DNA from: Marinobacter salarius | GTDB lineage: Bacteria; Pseudomonadota; Gammaproteobacteria; Pseudomonadales; Oleiphilaceae | Direction: 5' to 3' | NCBI GenBank assembly: GCA_000831005.1 | Contig: CP007152.1 | Location: 4,278,001-4,342,000, forward strand | Length of the DNA: 64,000 bases | Part shown: positions 1-9,000 of the stretch, one piece after another | Numbering within the stretch: position 1 is the first letter of the stretch | Layout of the letters: the number at the start of each line of letters is the position of its first letter | Notes under the pieces: model-generated | What the model was told of the DNA's origin: nothing | Seen by the model: the letters and a program-made list of their open reading frames with translations, nothing else | Database searches by the model: none | Translations under genes and position numbers: made by a program

Positions 1-2
1 CG

Positions 3-1585
3 GTTGTTCACGGAGATCGGTTCGACGACCATCGGGATCAGCTGGTGAGCTGGTCGGGTTACGAACAGGAAATTGACCAGTACGGGCTGGAAGTAGAGCT
101 TCCCATGGAACCGAAGGCGCTGGTCGGCCATCTCAAGGAACAATTAACCCAAGTGAGTCGCTCGGTGGACGCCGCCTTTCCGGACAATACACACGCCACA
201 ATCGAAGACGGTCGCATTGTCATCAAGCGGAATCAGAGGCAGGGGCTGCCGACGAACTGGCAGGCCCTTGATGACGACATCACACGTCGGCTTGGCACCC
301 GCAGCATCGTCGACGTTCTGGTGGATGCGGAGCGTTGGCTTGGGCTGCACCGGGAATTCGGGCCACTGTCAGGCTATGAGGGGCGCGTTGAAGACCCCCG
401 GTTACGCTTCATCGCGACGCTTTTCTGCTACGGCTGCAATCTGGGGCCCTCCCAGACCGCCGACTCTATCAAACAGCTGAACCGCCGCCAGATAGCCTGG
501 CTCAACCTTAACCACGTGACCGAAGACAGGCTGGACCGCGCTATCGTCAAGGTCATCAACGCGTACAAGAAATACGAATTGCCCGGATACTGGGGGACAG
601 GGCGGCGAGCCGCCGCCGATGGCACCAAATGGAATCTTTACGAGCAAAACCTGCTCAGCGAGTACCACATCCGCTATGGCGGCTACGGCGGCATCGGTTA
701 CTACCACGTCTCGGACACCTACATCGCGCTGTTCAGTCATTTCATCCCCTGTGGCGTTCACGAGGCGGTATACATCCTCGACGGGCTACTTGAGAACCGG
801 AGCGATATCCAGCCGGATACCTTGCACGGTGATACGCAGGCGCAAAGCTATCCCGTTTTTGGGCTGTCCTATCTACTAGGGATCAAGCTGATGCCGCGTA
901 TCCGGAACCTCAAGGATCTGAACTTTTACCGGCCTGACCGGCGATTCCGCTACGCGCATATCGAAGAACTGTTCAACGGCCATATCGACTGGGCACGGAT
1001 TGAGCGGCATCTGCCGGATATGTTGCGAGTGGCCGTGTCCATCAAGTTGGGTAAAATCACGGCATCAACCATACTGAGACGGTTGGGAACCTACAGTCGC
1101 AAGAACAAACTGTATTTCGCCTTCCGGGAGCTGGGCAAGGTCGTGCGCACCGGCTTCCTGCTCAATTACATCGACGATGTGGAGCTGCGCCAGACCATTC
1201 ACGCCGCAACCAACAAGAACGAGCAGTTTAACGGGTTTGCAAAATGGAGCTTCTTTGGTGGCTCGGGCATCATTGCCGCCAACCTCCGGCATGAGCAGCA
1301 AAAAGTGGTGAAGTACAACCACCTGGTGGCGAATATGCTCATTCTGCACAACGTCGAAGCCTCAGTCGGGTATTGCGCGACATGGCCGCAGAAGGAATTG
1401 CCATCACAGAGGATGTTTTGAAAGCGTTATCGCCGTACCGAACTCGCCATATCAATCGTTTCGGGGACTACACACTGGATCTGAAGCGACCGGTGGGGCA
1501 GCAGCTATTTGATTTGAAACTGGCTGAACTTGCCTCTCAGGGAGCGTCCAAAGCTCGGACGAGTGTTGAGGATGAAGCTGAATAA
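3..1585 (+). CDS. tnpA: Tn3-family transposase TnpA, 3' part, apparent frameshift
   Basis: Cut-and-replicate DDE transposase of the Tn3 family; the frame is open to the left window edge, so only the C-terminal ~528 residues of a protein usually near 1000 are seen. The catalytic region is recognisable: Asp in RAAADGTKW, Asp in LHGDTQAQSYPVFG, and the Glu in NKNEQFNGFAKW. The frame breaks at about 1360; restoring one C (HNVEA-L-SRVLRDMAAEG) joins it to the downstream frame, which carries the family's standard ending LSPYRTRHINRFG. No 38-bp Tn3 inverted repeat could be recognised after the stop. The break is probably a consensus error, so the gene may be intact. Confidence 0.9.
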
Positions 1586-1712
1586 AAATCTACCCTAAAA
1601 TTAGGCAATTCAATGGGTTGGGGGTGTTTCTGGGGAATTTTTCACGTTTGTCTGCCAACCCTCGAATTTGGCCGGGGCTGCTGTTCCTACCTTATAAAGA
1701 GCTACGTACACC

Positions 1713-1740
1713 ATTTAACATAATATACATTATGCGCAGT
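1713..1740 (-). other. dif: dif-like XerC/XerD recombination site
   Basis: Read on the minus strand, the 28 bp are XerC arm ACTGCGCATAA, 6-bp centre TGTATA, XerD arm TTATGTTAAAT. From memory of the Escherichia coli dif sequence, only the first two bases differ. The inner palindrome CATAAT/ATTATG is directly visible. Such a site is either the chromosome-dimer resolution site at the replication terminus or the attachment site of a Xer-dependent mobile element. I found no second copy in the window. Confidence 0.88.
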
Positions 1741-1784
1741 ATAGTAGAGTAGAGTGTTAAGAAAGTAACATACACGTGGACGAC

Positions 1785-1843
1785 CACAGAAAGTGCTAAA
1801 GAATAGTCACAGAAAGCGCTAAATTTTCACAGCAACCGCTAAA
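1785..1843 (+). repeat. Three 16-bp direct repeats (CACAGAAAGYGCTAAA-like)
   Basis: Units at 1785-1800, 1808-1823 and 1828-1843 read CACAGAAAGTGCTAAA, CACAGAAAGCGCTAAA and CACAGCAACCGCTAAA. Spacing is 23 then 20 bp, about two helical turns. Multiple short terminal repeats like this are typical of IS21-family ends and of iteron-type binding sites. No transposase or replication gene lies next to them, so the identity is open. Confidence 0.6.
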
Positions 1844-2202
1844 TTCGTCGCCTACCACTGTATCTTAATGAATCAGAACGATTTTGAGGTTTTCCTTTTA
1901 ACAAGGCTTTTTATTCCGCTTCAGCTCGAAATTCTAGCTAGCCACCCGTTACATCTGATCGGCCATAGGTCTGAACCAGAACTACGCCTGTCTCGAAACT
2001 ACCTTGATTGCCAAAAGCATCAGTTGAAAACTGATGAGACGTTCCGCCTCTCTGCTCGCGAACCCTCAGGCGCTGAATTCAAGGGTGCGATAGCCTTCCC
2101 TCAAAATGAAAATGGGACGGAGTGAACTGTTTACCTGGAAGGTGAAAATCTCATTGGCGACGCACTGGGTAAAAGACCTATTAACTGGTGAACCTTACTT
2201 CG

Positions 2203-3645
2203 TTAAAATTCCTCGAATCTTTTATTCCCGGTGGTTTGTGTTCGTTCAACATCGAATCTCTGCTCTGTAAAGCTTGCGGCTTTGATCTGATGGACCGAAA
2301 GTTCTTTCATCTTCACGCGTAAAGTTGGCTCGCGTGTTTCGACTCGATCCGTTGGAAATCCGTGGTGGACGGGAAATAGACCGAACGAGTGTATTGAATT
2401 CGGGGTGTCATCTTTCGATTGTTCTGGCAGCTCTTCAAAAACATGGAACTCTGTTATCCACTGATCATCTTCAAAACTCCTGGACTGGCAGTAAATGTCT
2501 GTGCCTTTGGGCAGTTTTCTTTTCTCTACAAGCGATGATTTGTGGAAAAGAACGATATTGCGCCCTTCGCTGGGGCTTTGTACCGAGGGAAAAATTATTC
2601 CATCTACGTTCGTTTTCCCGTTCATGCTCAAAAAGTCTGCTACTGCTTGTGTCGTTAGGTAGTCAGTGTTCTCGTCCTGTGGCATTACAGGTCGTGCGAT
2701 TACGTCAGTCAAAGCGCGCAAAAACTCAAATCTCGCCAGCTTATTCGAATAACCTGGCTCGAAAAGGCTTCCCTCTGGATATTCAAGTTGTTGAAGAAGA
2801 GGCAGGTTTAATAGATTTAGCGGTCGTATCAATTCAAAGGCGGCTATTGCAACCCAGCTCCCCACTGGCGGACGTACTTCAGCGAGGCAAACTTTCGGTG
2901 AATCAGAGCCATAGAATGCAGATATACCTTGTGCATTCATTCGACCCGCAGAAGCATATTTGGATGGGGGTGGCCCCAGATCTTCGTCAGGCGTACCCAA
3001 AGCTCGTGCAAGTTCATCGATATCATAGAAATTACGAGCCCGGAAAAGCTCTGGAATACTTGTATTAGGACCAGCGTGAGTTAGGACAGGCTCACCTTCT
3101 TTTGAAACCAAGGTGTCGATATCGGCAAAGATCTCTTCGAGTATGCTCCTCGCTTCCTGATTGAAAAACCTACTTTGTTCTTTCAATATGGTCTGAAAAT
3201 CTCGCCATTTTGAACTCCAAGAATAAGTGTCAGTGGGCGTTTCAATATATTCGGACCCCCGTGAGTAAGGTGCCGGATCAGGAATCTCATAATATTCCAT
3301 CTCCGAAGTCGCCATTTCCTCGCACAACTCACGGACGTCCTCAATCAGGGCGTCATCGGATATTTCGGCTGTAGACCCTATGACCCAGGCAACCTCGCTG
3401 CCTATTTCTTGATTGAATGGTGATGAATCCCACGAGACTTGACGAAAGTGTTCCTCTACAACCAAAAAAATCGCTTCTGCAACCGCTTGCAGTGTCCATG
3501 CAGGTGCAAATTTTCCGCAATAACTACACGAATGCGAGGGGCATATTTGGATTTGGGAACTCAGGCACGGCTCATCGATACAGTGGAAACAGACCCACTT
3601 TTCATCGTCGTCGGTAAGCTCATCATCTTCGGGAGTCATCTGCAT
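2203..3645 (-). CDS. RES-domain protein with N-terminal zinc-ribbon/HEPN-type region
   Basis: 480 aa. The N-terminus has a Cys-rich zinc-ribbon-like segment (Cys 19, 22, 27, 35, 40, 43), followed by an acidic helical region resembling the HEPN/RES N-terminal domain family. A RES domain spans about residues 200-390 (RARNFYD..., SKYASAGRMNAQGISAFYGSD, CLAEVRP). RES domains degrade NAD+ in toxin-antitoxin systems such as MbcT. This protein is much longer than the ~150-230 aa toxins and has no adjacent Xre-type antitoxin. Its start is 24 nt after the HerA-fragment stop, so the two were probably co-transcribed. A defence or abortive-infection effector is inferred. A second possible start lies at 3639. 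Confidence 0.82.
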   Translation of the reverse strand: MQMTPEDDELTDDDEKWVCFHCIDEPCLSSQIQICPSHSCSYCGKFAPAWTLQAVAEAIFLVVEEHFRQVSWDSSPFNQEIGSEVAWVIGSTAEISDDALIEDVRELCEEMATSEMEYYEIPDPAPYSRGSEYIETPTDTYSWSSKWRDFQTILKEQSRFFNQEARSILEEIFADIDTLVSKEGEPVLTHAGPNTSIPELFRARNFYDIDELARALGTPDEDLGPPPSKYASAGRMNAQGISAFYGSDSPKVCLAEVRPPVGSWVAIAAFELIRPLNLLNLPLLQQLEYPEGSLFEPGYSNKLARFEFLRALTDVIARPVMPQDENTDYLTTQAVADFLSMNGKTNVDGIIFPSVQSPSEGRNIVLFHKSSLVEKRKLPKGTDIYCQSRSFEDDQWITEFHVFEELPEQSKDDTPNSIHSFGLFPVHHGFPTDRVETREPTLRVKMKELSVHQIKAASFTEQRFDVERTQTTGNKRFEEF

Positions 3646-3669
3646 TATCCGTTCTCGGAAATATTCGAC

Positions 3670-4278
3670 TTAAGATTGTTGCTTCGCCCTACTCTGTCGG
3701 CGCATATTCTCGACGGCGATCGAAAAATCCGGATTCGTCTTGTCCTCTTGCCAGCGGGACCAAAAATCGATGGTCGCACTCAAAGGCTTTTCTTTGGGTG
3801 GCTCAATCTTGATACGACTGGGTAAAAGAACGGAGTCTCCTACAACCATCGCTTCACCGACATCCATAATCGGGAGTGCTTCCAAAAGACTTTCGAGACT
3901 CTCTGGCAGCAGCTTACGTACAGTAGCTTGATCATCAGCGTTGGTAAGCCTTAGTGATATTATGTTGTTGCATTGGCTGAGGATCGTTGCACTAACGTCC
4001 GACGGTCGTTGACTGATTATCATGAGTGCAACTCCGTATTTGCGCCCTTCTTTGGCAATTTTTTCAAACGCTTCGACAGCTCTGCGTTCGACAGGATTGC
4101 CCTCTTTTCTTGGGAGATAAAGATGTGCTTCATCGCAGACAAACGCTACAGGTCGCCTATCGACCGCGTCGCGATCGGTTTCGATCAGACCAAGAAGGTC
4201 TGTGTAGTGTTTGAGGGCCTCATCCATATCAAGTACACGGATCTGGACGTGGCCGGGACGCATTACACCTTTTTTCAT
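3670..4278 (-). CDS. Chimeric ORF: catechol 2,3-dioxygenase N-terminus fused to HerA-type ATPase C-terminus
   Basis: About 202 aa from the ATG at 4278. Residues 1-38 ([12 protein letters not shown]...[10 protein letters not shown]) are the conserved start of catechol 2,3-dioxygenase. From about residue 39 the protein is the C-terminal half of a HerA/DUF87 hexameric ATPase: Walker [14 protein letters not shown], sensor-like [25 protein letters not shown], and the C-terminal [18 protein letters not shown]. Walker A is absent, so ATPase activity is not expected. The join is in frame and keeps the dmp ribosome-binding site (GAGGT). It marks the breakpoint between the phenol operon and an older herA-RES gene pair. 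It is the last cistron of the dmp operon and could be translated. Confidence 0.85.
   Translation of the reverse strand: MKKGVMRPGHVQIRVLDMDEALKHYTDLLGLIETDRDAVDRRPVAFVCDEAHLYLPRKEGNPVERRAVEAFEKIAKEGRKYGVALMIISQRPSDVSATILSQCNNIISLRLTNADDQATVRKLLPESLESLLEALPIMDVGEAMVVGDSVLLPSRIKIEPPKEKPLSATIDFWSRWQEDKTNPDFSIAVENMRRQSRAKQQS
4165..4278 (-). pseudogene. dmpB: 5' stub of catechol 2,3-dioxygenase gene
   Basis: Only about 38 codons of the extradiol dioxygenase gene remain, cut after LIETDRD and joined to the HerA fragment. Family proteins have ~307 residues, and the whole iron-binding domain is missing. It sits 29 nt after dmpQ, exactly where dmpB/xylE stands in Pseudomonas dmp and phh operons. The rest of the meta-cleavage pathway is absent from this window. 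Confidence 0.9.
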
Positions 4279-4307
4279 GACTGTTACCTCAACGTTTTTG
4301 TTGTTTA

Positions 4308-4616
4308 CTAGCTCGCAACGTCCGCCGCCGGTTGCGGCGGACACTCAATGATCAGATCAGTCAGTGGGTAGATCCGGCAGGCCAGAACTTCCCCTTTTTC
4401 AACGGCTTCAGGCGGGGCGTGCCGCTTGCTCATCTTGCCGCACTCGAAATGCCCTTCCAGAACCTGGATCTTACAAAATCCGCAACCACCACCCCGACAA
4501 CCCACGGGGACACACTTCAGGCCCCTCTGCTCCATGGCCTTGAGCACACTCTGGCCCTCCTGGCAGGTAAAGTGACCTCCCGTTGTGCGGTTGAACACTT
4601 GGAAACCCATGCCCAT
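4308..4616 (-). CDS. dmpQ: DmpQ/XylT-type [2Fe-2S] ferredoxin
   Basis: 102 aa plant-type ferredoxin. Cluster cysteines are in [18 protein letters not shown], and the fourth in LACRIYP. In the dmp and xyl pathways this protein re-reduces the active-site iron of catechol 2,3-dioxygenase after suicide inactivation. Its client gene is truncated just downstream, so it is probably left without a local partner. The start at 4616 has a strong GGAGGTGAACC ribosome site; a second Met two codons later is also possible. Confidence 0.9.
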   Translation of the reverse strand: MGMGFQVFNRTTGGHFTCQEGQSVLKAMEQRGLKCVPVGCRGGGCGFCKIQVLEGHFECGKMSKRHAPPEAVEKGEVLACRIYPLTDLIIECPPQPAADVAS

Positions 4617-4629
4617 GGTTCACCTCCGA

Positions 4630-5691
4630 CTATATCTTCTTGAACAGGGCCGAACGCTGGGTGTCTTCAGCTCCGTCCGCCGCTGTCAGGAATTTCTCCA
4701 TGAAGATGTCACGCTCGAACAGCCGCCCCTGCATCAATGCCGTGATAGCCGCATCGATCATTGGAGGAGGGCCGCACAGGTAAGCCTTGTTGCCGGCAAA
4801 GCGGCCATCGAAATGGGCGTTGGCCGCCTCATGAACATAGCCTCGGAAGCCCTTCCAGTCAGGGTCTTCGTCGGCTTGGCTAAGCGCCGGTACGTAGGTG
4901 AAATTGTCGTGGTCGCGATCCAGAGCCTCGAACAGCTCCCGGTTGTAAAGCTCTGCCAGGTTTCGGGCTCCCTGGAACAGAACGATCTTGCGTTCATCGT
5001 TCTGCTCAAGCAGATCAAGGATCATCGACTGGGGGCTGGACAATCCGGATCCGCCGGCAATGAAAATCAGATCCCCTGCCTGTGAGCCGCGCACGAAGAA
5101 CTGGCCATAGGGGCCTGAAAGGTTCAGCGTATCACCCGTTTTCAGTTGTTCGTGGATGTAGGTGGTGGCAGCACCGCCCTCAACGAGGCGCACATGCAGC
5201 TCCACTTCGTCTGCTTTGCTGGGCGGGTTGGCCAGGGAGAAGGCCCTCGCGCCTTCAACACCCGGCAGCTCGATATTGATGTACTGGCCGGCCTGGAATG
5301 TCATCGGCCGGTCCAGTTTCAGGTGGATGCCCTTGATGGTCGGAGAGAGTTCGACGATATCGGTCACGATGGCGGCATAGTCCTCAACCGGGTAGCCCTC
5401 AAAATCCGGATCCACATCGATGTCCGCCTCAATGGTGACGTCGCTCTCAACCGTGGCGCAGCAGGCCAGAACCTTGCCCTCGTCACGTTCGATATCCATC
5501 AGCGCAAAGGGCGAGGCGTCTCCGATCTCGACATCACCTTCAAGCACCTGAACCTTACAGGTAGCACAGGTGCCGTGGCCGCAGGCAAAGGGCAGCCAGA
5601 CACCCTGGCGCAGGGCGGCAGCGAGGATAGTCTGGCCATCCTCTACCTCAATCTGCTCGCCGATCGGCTCGATAGTAACGGTGTGACTCAT
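4630..5691 (-). CDS. dmpP: Phenol hydroxylase reductase component P5 (FAD, [2Fe-2S])
   Basis: 353 aa. An N-terminal ferredoxin domain (CGHGTCATCKVQVLEG and later LACCATVESD) is followed by an FAD-binding domain (motif RAFSLANPPS) and an NADH-binding domain (FIAGGSGLSSPQSMI, YLCGPPPMIDA). It passes electrons from NADH to the diiron oxygenase. Length matches the ~353 aa of DmpP. It lies 10 nt downstream of dmpO in the operon. Confidence 0.96.
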   Translation of the reverse strand: MSHTVTIEPIGEQIEVEDGQTILAAALRQGVWLPFACGHGTCATCKVQVLEGDVEIGDASPFALMDIERDEGKVLACCATVESDVTIEADIDVDPDFEGYPVEDYAAIVTDIVELSPTIKGIHLKLDRPMTFQAGQYINIELPGVEGARAFSLANPPSKADEVELHVRLVEGGAATTYIHEQLKTGDTLNLSGPYGQFFVRGSQAGDLIFIAGGSGLSSPQSMILDLLEQNDERKIVLFQGARNLAELYNRELFEALDRDHDNFTYVPALSQADEDPDWKGFRGYVHEAANAHFDGRFAGNKAYLCGPPPMIDAAITALMQGRLFERDIFMEKFLTAADGAEDTQRSALFKKI

Positions 5692-5701
5692 AGTGCTACC
5701 C

Positions 5702-6061
5702 TCAGTAACCGGCGTTCGCCATGCCCTTCAGGCCCGGTGTGGTCACCGTCAGCATGCTCTTGTGATCAATACCCTGCTCTTTCAGGCTGGCGCCAGCCTT
5801 GGGTGTGAACGGTTCATCGTTCAGCAACCACTCGGCATTCAGGAAGTCCGCCTTGGCAGAGTCCGGGTGCGCGGCGGTAGCCGGCTTGAGAATCTCGTCC
5901 ACCAGGGCACGGAAGGTCATATCAGGCCGCACCAGCAGCGCGAAAGGCGCGCAGAACAGCAGGTGGTCGGGCCAGTAGACATACAGCAGCTGCATGCCGT
6001 GGAAGTTCTCGACCTTGTCTTTCGGTTCAAACTTGTAGTCGTAAAGTGCGTTTACACTCAT
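5702..6061 (-). CDS. dmpO: Phenol hydroxylase component P4
   Basis: 119 aa small subunit of the DmpLNO hydroxylase, beginning MSVNALYDYKFEPKDKVENFHG. I chose the ATG at 6061 over an in-frame GTG at 6070 because AAGGTGACC is correctly spaced before it. The leader also contains ACAACACAACAAGG, which resembles the A-rich leader motifs elsewhere in this cluster. The 3' end of dmpN lies 72 nt upstream. Confidence 0.94.
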   Translation of the reverse strand: MSVNALYDYKFEPKDKVENFHGMQLLYVYWPDHLLFCAPFALLVRPDMTFRALVDEILKPATAAHPDSAKADFLNAEWLLNDEPFTPKAGASLKEQGIDHKSMLTVTTPGLKGMANAGY

Positions 6062-6133
6062 GATGGTCACCTTGTTGTGTTGTGGGGGGTATTACCCGGA
6101 GCTGGTGGCCACCGGGCAACTCCCGAGTCAATA

Positions 6134-7668
6134 TCAGGCGGCGTCCTGGTCCTCGTCCGCAGGCTTCCGGCCTTTGATCGACAGCCAGTGTTTTTGGTCG
6201 GGCGATCCAACGTAGTCGAAATTGTCCTCGCCGATGTTGATGTGGTAATACTTCTGCACCACGGTCTCGAGATCCTCGCCTTCACAGTTGCCCTGGTAAA
6301 TCTGGTGCACCGGCAGCCAGGCCTGTACGTACTTCTCCGGCTCGTGCTTGAAGATGTCGCAGCAGCCGTCAGAGCAGAAGTGATAGCGTTCGCCCTCGTG
6401 TTCGATCTGCCGATGGCTGAGCATGGTTGGGTCATCTTTCTCGGTGAAAATGGTCGGGATCTGACACACTTGGCACAGCTGCGCAGGGTGTTGTTGTAGA
6501 AGCGACGGCCAGCGGCAGCCTCTTTCGCCAGGTACTCGTAACGCGGACGATAGTACTTGTCGAAAGTGTCCGGATACTTCTCAGACATCCAGTCCATCTC
6601 TTCCTTCTCCGGAATCCAGGTATGGAAGTTGGTGGCCTGGCAGTACTGGTAGAAGGTGGTCCAAAGCTGGTGGCTCAGGTGATGTTTGGCATCGTTCGCC
6701 ACGTCCTGGTACTTGGGCGGGCGAATGCCGTATCGCTCTAGGTCCTTGAACAGTGCACCGCCGTTCTGCTCGTAGTACACCTCCCAGGCCTCTGCCCAGC
6801 TCATTACCTTGTTTGGCAGCATGTAGTCCATCATCATGCTGACCAGGCTGAGCAGGCGAAATCCGCGCCAGAACCACTTGTCGATCCAGCGCTGAACGAT
6901 GGGCACGTTATCTTCGTGCTGCTCGAGGATGAACTTGATCACCTCAAGGCCCAGGGTCATATGACGCGCTTCGTCTGACTGGGCCGAGAAGCCGAAGGTC
7001 ACAGTCGCCATGTCGCCGTTGTACGCAGCGCCAGACATGAACGGTACGAACAAGAGATTGGTGAGCACATACTCGAACGAGAATGAGATGGCCGTCAGGA
7101 ACTCGAACGGTCCGGCGGAGCGGGCATCGTCAAAGAACGACTTCGGCACCGACAGGAACCACACCCGGTCGTGCATGTGCGCGCCATCGTGCAGACCGTT
7201 GAAGTGCTTGTTGTAGTGACTCATCGCGTGTTGCTGGGTCTGGGAATGACGCAGCTCGTCGATTGCCTGCATCTGGCAGGCAACGCGCGCCCCGGCGCCA
7301 CTAAACTGGCGACCGACCTTGGAATAACCCTGGAACGCCGCATGTTCAAGCGGAGATATACCACTGATGAACAGTTTCAGCGCGTTCACGTAACGGGCGT
7401 CTGAAATGTTCTGGTGGCCGTTGTTCTGGGCAAAAGCATCGAAAATGGCGTACAGCTTCTTCTCTTTTTCCGCCTGGTATTTCCAGTAGGCGTCCATGGT
7501 CAGGCGGAACGGGTCTTCCCACTGGGACCAGTCGGTAATCTTGATGCCCTCAAAATCTTCCTCCGGAAAAATATCTTTCTTGTCCTGGTAAGTGGGTTCC
7601 CAGGCCATATCCCGGGTCAGGTATTGATACTTGTCTTTAAGGTTAAGCTTCTTGTTTTTACTAACCAT
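6134..7668 (-). CDS. dmpN: Phenol hydroxylase large oxygenase subunit P3 (apparent frameshift)
   Basis: Diiron oxygenase alpha subunit; it hydroxylates phenol or cresol to catechols. Iron-ligand motifs are visible: Glu in the SGISPLEHAAFQG helix, DELRHSQ (ExxH) and SDEARHMTLG (ExxH). The frame breaks near 6482; restoring one C (NNTL-P-QLCQVCQIP) gives a ~511-aa protein close to the ~517 of DmpN. The C-terminal part (CQVCQIPTIF..., HFCSDGCCDIFKHEPEKYV) is intact in the second frame. Start MVSKNKKLNLKDKY has a GGGAG ribosome site. Most likely intact in the organism. Confidence 0.93.
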
Positions 7669-7682
7669 GATGTTTCTCCCGA

Positions 7683-7952
7683 TTACTTCCATTCAAGAAT
7701 GAAGTGATCATCGTCTTCATCGACGTTGCCGGCGATGCTGATGACATTTATGAGCATTTCCTGAACATCCCAGTCTCGCCCCAGCTTTTCTTCCATGGTT
7801 TCGCGGTTGATCACCAAGCGTTTTTCCGCCTGGATCCGGATCATTGCCGGCTGGTGCTGCATTTCGGCGTCGGGGTTGTCTTCCATAACAGCTTCCGCGA
7901 GGTAGCGGGAGTCGTCGTTGTCCTGGAATACAATAAATACAAGCTGGCTCAT
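7683..7952 (-). CDS. dmpM: Phenol hydroxylase effector protein P2
   Basis: 89 aa coupling protein without cofactor, of the MmoB/TmoD family, needed for efficient turnover by the DmpLNO hydroxylase. Recognised from MSQLVFIVFQDNDDSRYLAE and the C-terminal DVQEMLINVISIAG. Its start overlaps the dmpL stop by 4 nt (ATGA), indicating translational coupling. Confidence 0.95.
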   Translation of the reverse strand: MSQLVFIVFQDNDDSRYLAEAVMEDNPDAEMQHQPAMIRIQAEKRLVINRETMEEKLGRDWDVQEMLINVISIAGNVDEDDDHFILEWK

Positions 7953-8950
7953 GCTGAGACTCCCCGGCTCTGCAGTTCGAATTTCTTCAGGCGGGTAGAG
8001 AGTTCCGCCCGGGCTTCATTCAGCGCGTCGAGGCCAACGGAGGCTTCGGCCAGAGGTTTCAGGGCTTCGTAGGCCTGCGGCTCCCAGTGATCGATCCATT
8101 TTTGAAGCAATTCACGGTTAGTCTCACTTTCACCGGCCACGGCTTTCATCATGGCGTTGGTCCAGCGTAGGGATTCCTTGTACCAGTCACGCATGAACTC
8201 CGTGAGCATGGACACATCTTCAGCACCCTGGCTTTCGAACCACTGGTCCATCTTGTCGTAGACCAGCGGATACATCATTCCGTCGATAAGAATGTTCTGA
8301 ACCAGAGTCAGCTCATACCAATCATCGACCACAAGCGTGTCTTCCACCAGCTTACGCATGGGTTGCCACATTTCGTCATCCATCCAGTAGGCCTTGGACT
8401 CATCCAGAGCGGCACCAGTGCTGCCATCAATCATCAATGCAATACGGGACAGGTACTGACCAATGCCCAAGTGATCCATCCCGGTGTAGATGTGCATCTG
8501 AGAGACGGTCGTGGCGGTGGCATCACCGGCGATCTTGGCGTTGTTCATGTTGGCGCCAAGCTCGACATGACGCAGGGGCACCAGCAGCCGCAACAATTGC
8601 TTCTGGGTTTCTTCGGGAAGGCGAGTCAGCAGATTACGCTTTTCGCAGAAGCCAAAGCTGGTCTCGGCCGACTCCTGCATCTTGGCCCGGTTGCCGACAT
8701 AGGCGCCGTAGTAAAACTGGCGGGGATCGGAAACGACGCACCAGTCTTCCATGCGGATGGCGGTACGCGTGGGATCGTTCAGGGTGTGCTCGGAATCCCA
8801 CTGGGGCCGGTAATGGAAATTGGTCTTTGCTTCAATGTCGTAGCTGGCCTCCTGGTAACGGGTAGCCGGCTTATCACCGAAGCGACGGGCGATGTGGCCA
8901 TAAGTATGGCGGATGGGCTCCACCGAATTGGTCTTGATTTCAATACTCAT
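7949..8950 (-). CDS. dmpL: Phenol hydroxylase beta subunit P1
   Basis: 333 aa from MSIEIKTNSVEPIRHTYGH. It is the structural subunit pairing with DmpN in the (LNO)2 hydroxylase. The longer reading starting at 9034 is rejected because it overlaps dmpK and AAGGTTGAT lies just before 8950. A leader of about 50 nt with an ACAACAACAAAA motif separates it from dmpK. Family length is ~331 aa. Confidence 0.95.
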   Translation of the reverse strand: MSIEIKTNSVEPIRHTYGHIARRFGDKPATRYQEASYDIEAKTNFHYRPQWDSEHTLNDPTRTAIRMEDWCVVSDPRQFYYGAYVGNRAKMQESAETSFGFCEKRNLLTRLPEETQKQLLRLLVPLRHVELGANMNNAKIAGDATATTVSQMHIYTGMDHLGIGQYLSRIALMIDGSTGAALDESKAYWMDDEMWQPMRKLVEDTLVVDDWYELTLVQNILIDGMMYPLVYDKMDQWFESQGAEDVSMLTEFMRDWYKESLRWTNAMMKAVAGESETNRELLQKWIDHWEPQAYEALKPLAEASVGLDALNEARAELSTRLKKFELQSRGVSA

Positions 8951-8963
8951 ATCAACCTTACCG

Positions 8964-8977
8964 TTTTGTTGTTGTGA
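8964..8977 (-). promoter_or_regulatory. A-rich AACAACAA leader motif before dmpL
   Basis: Minus strand reads CACAACAACAAAAC just upstream of the dmpL ribosome site. It fits the AAnAAnAA 'CA motif' bound by Hfq/Crc in Pseudomonas catabolite repression. Role in this organism is inferred. Confidence 0.5.
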
Positions 8978-9000
8978 AACTGTATGCCGATGCGTCTTGC

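Larger units (their letters stand above)
1586..2202. other. Intergenic region with recombination-type sites, no convincing gene
   Basis: Between the transposase and the RES gene. It holds the dif-like site and the 16-bp repeats listed separately. An open frame at 1868-2125 (85 codons) has no recognisable domain and no Shine-Dalgarno sequence, so I do not call it. AT-rich compared with its surroundings. Confidence 0.5.

Noticed and set aside
1868-2125. Open frame of 85 codons between the transposase and the RES gene
   Set aside because: No ribosome site, no recognisable domain, and low-complexity composition; not called.
2325-3068. Long plus-strand frame of 247 codons opposite the RES gene
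   Set aside because: Entirely antisense to a well-supported RES-domain gene; its product has no family features.
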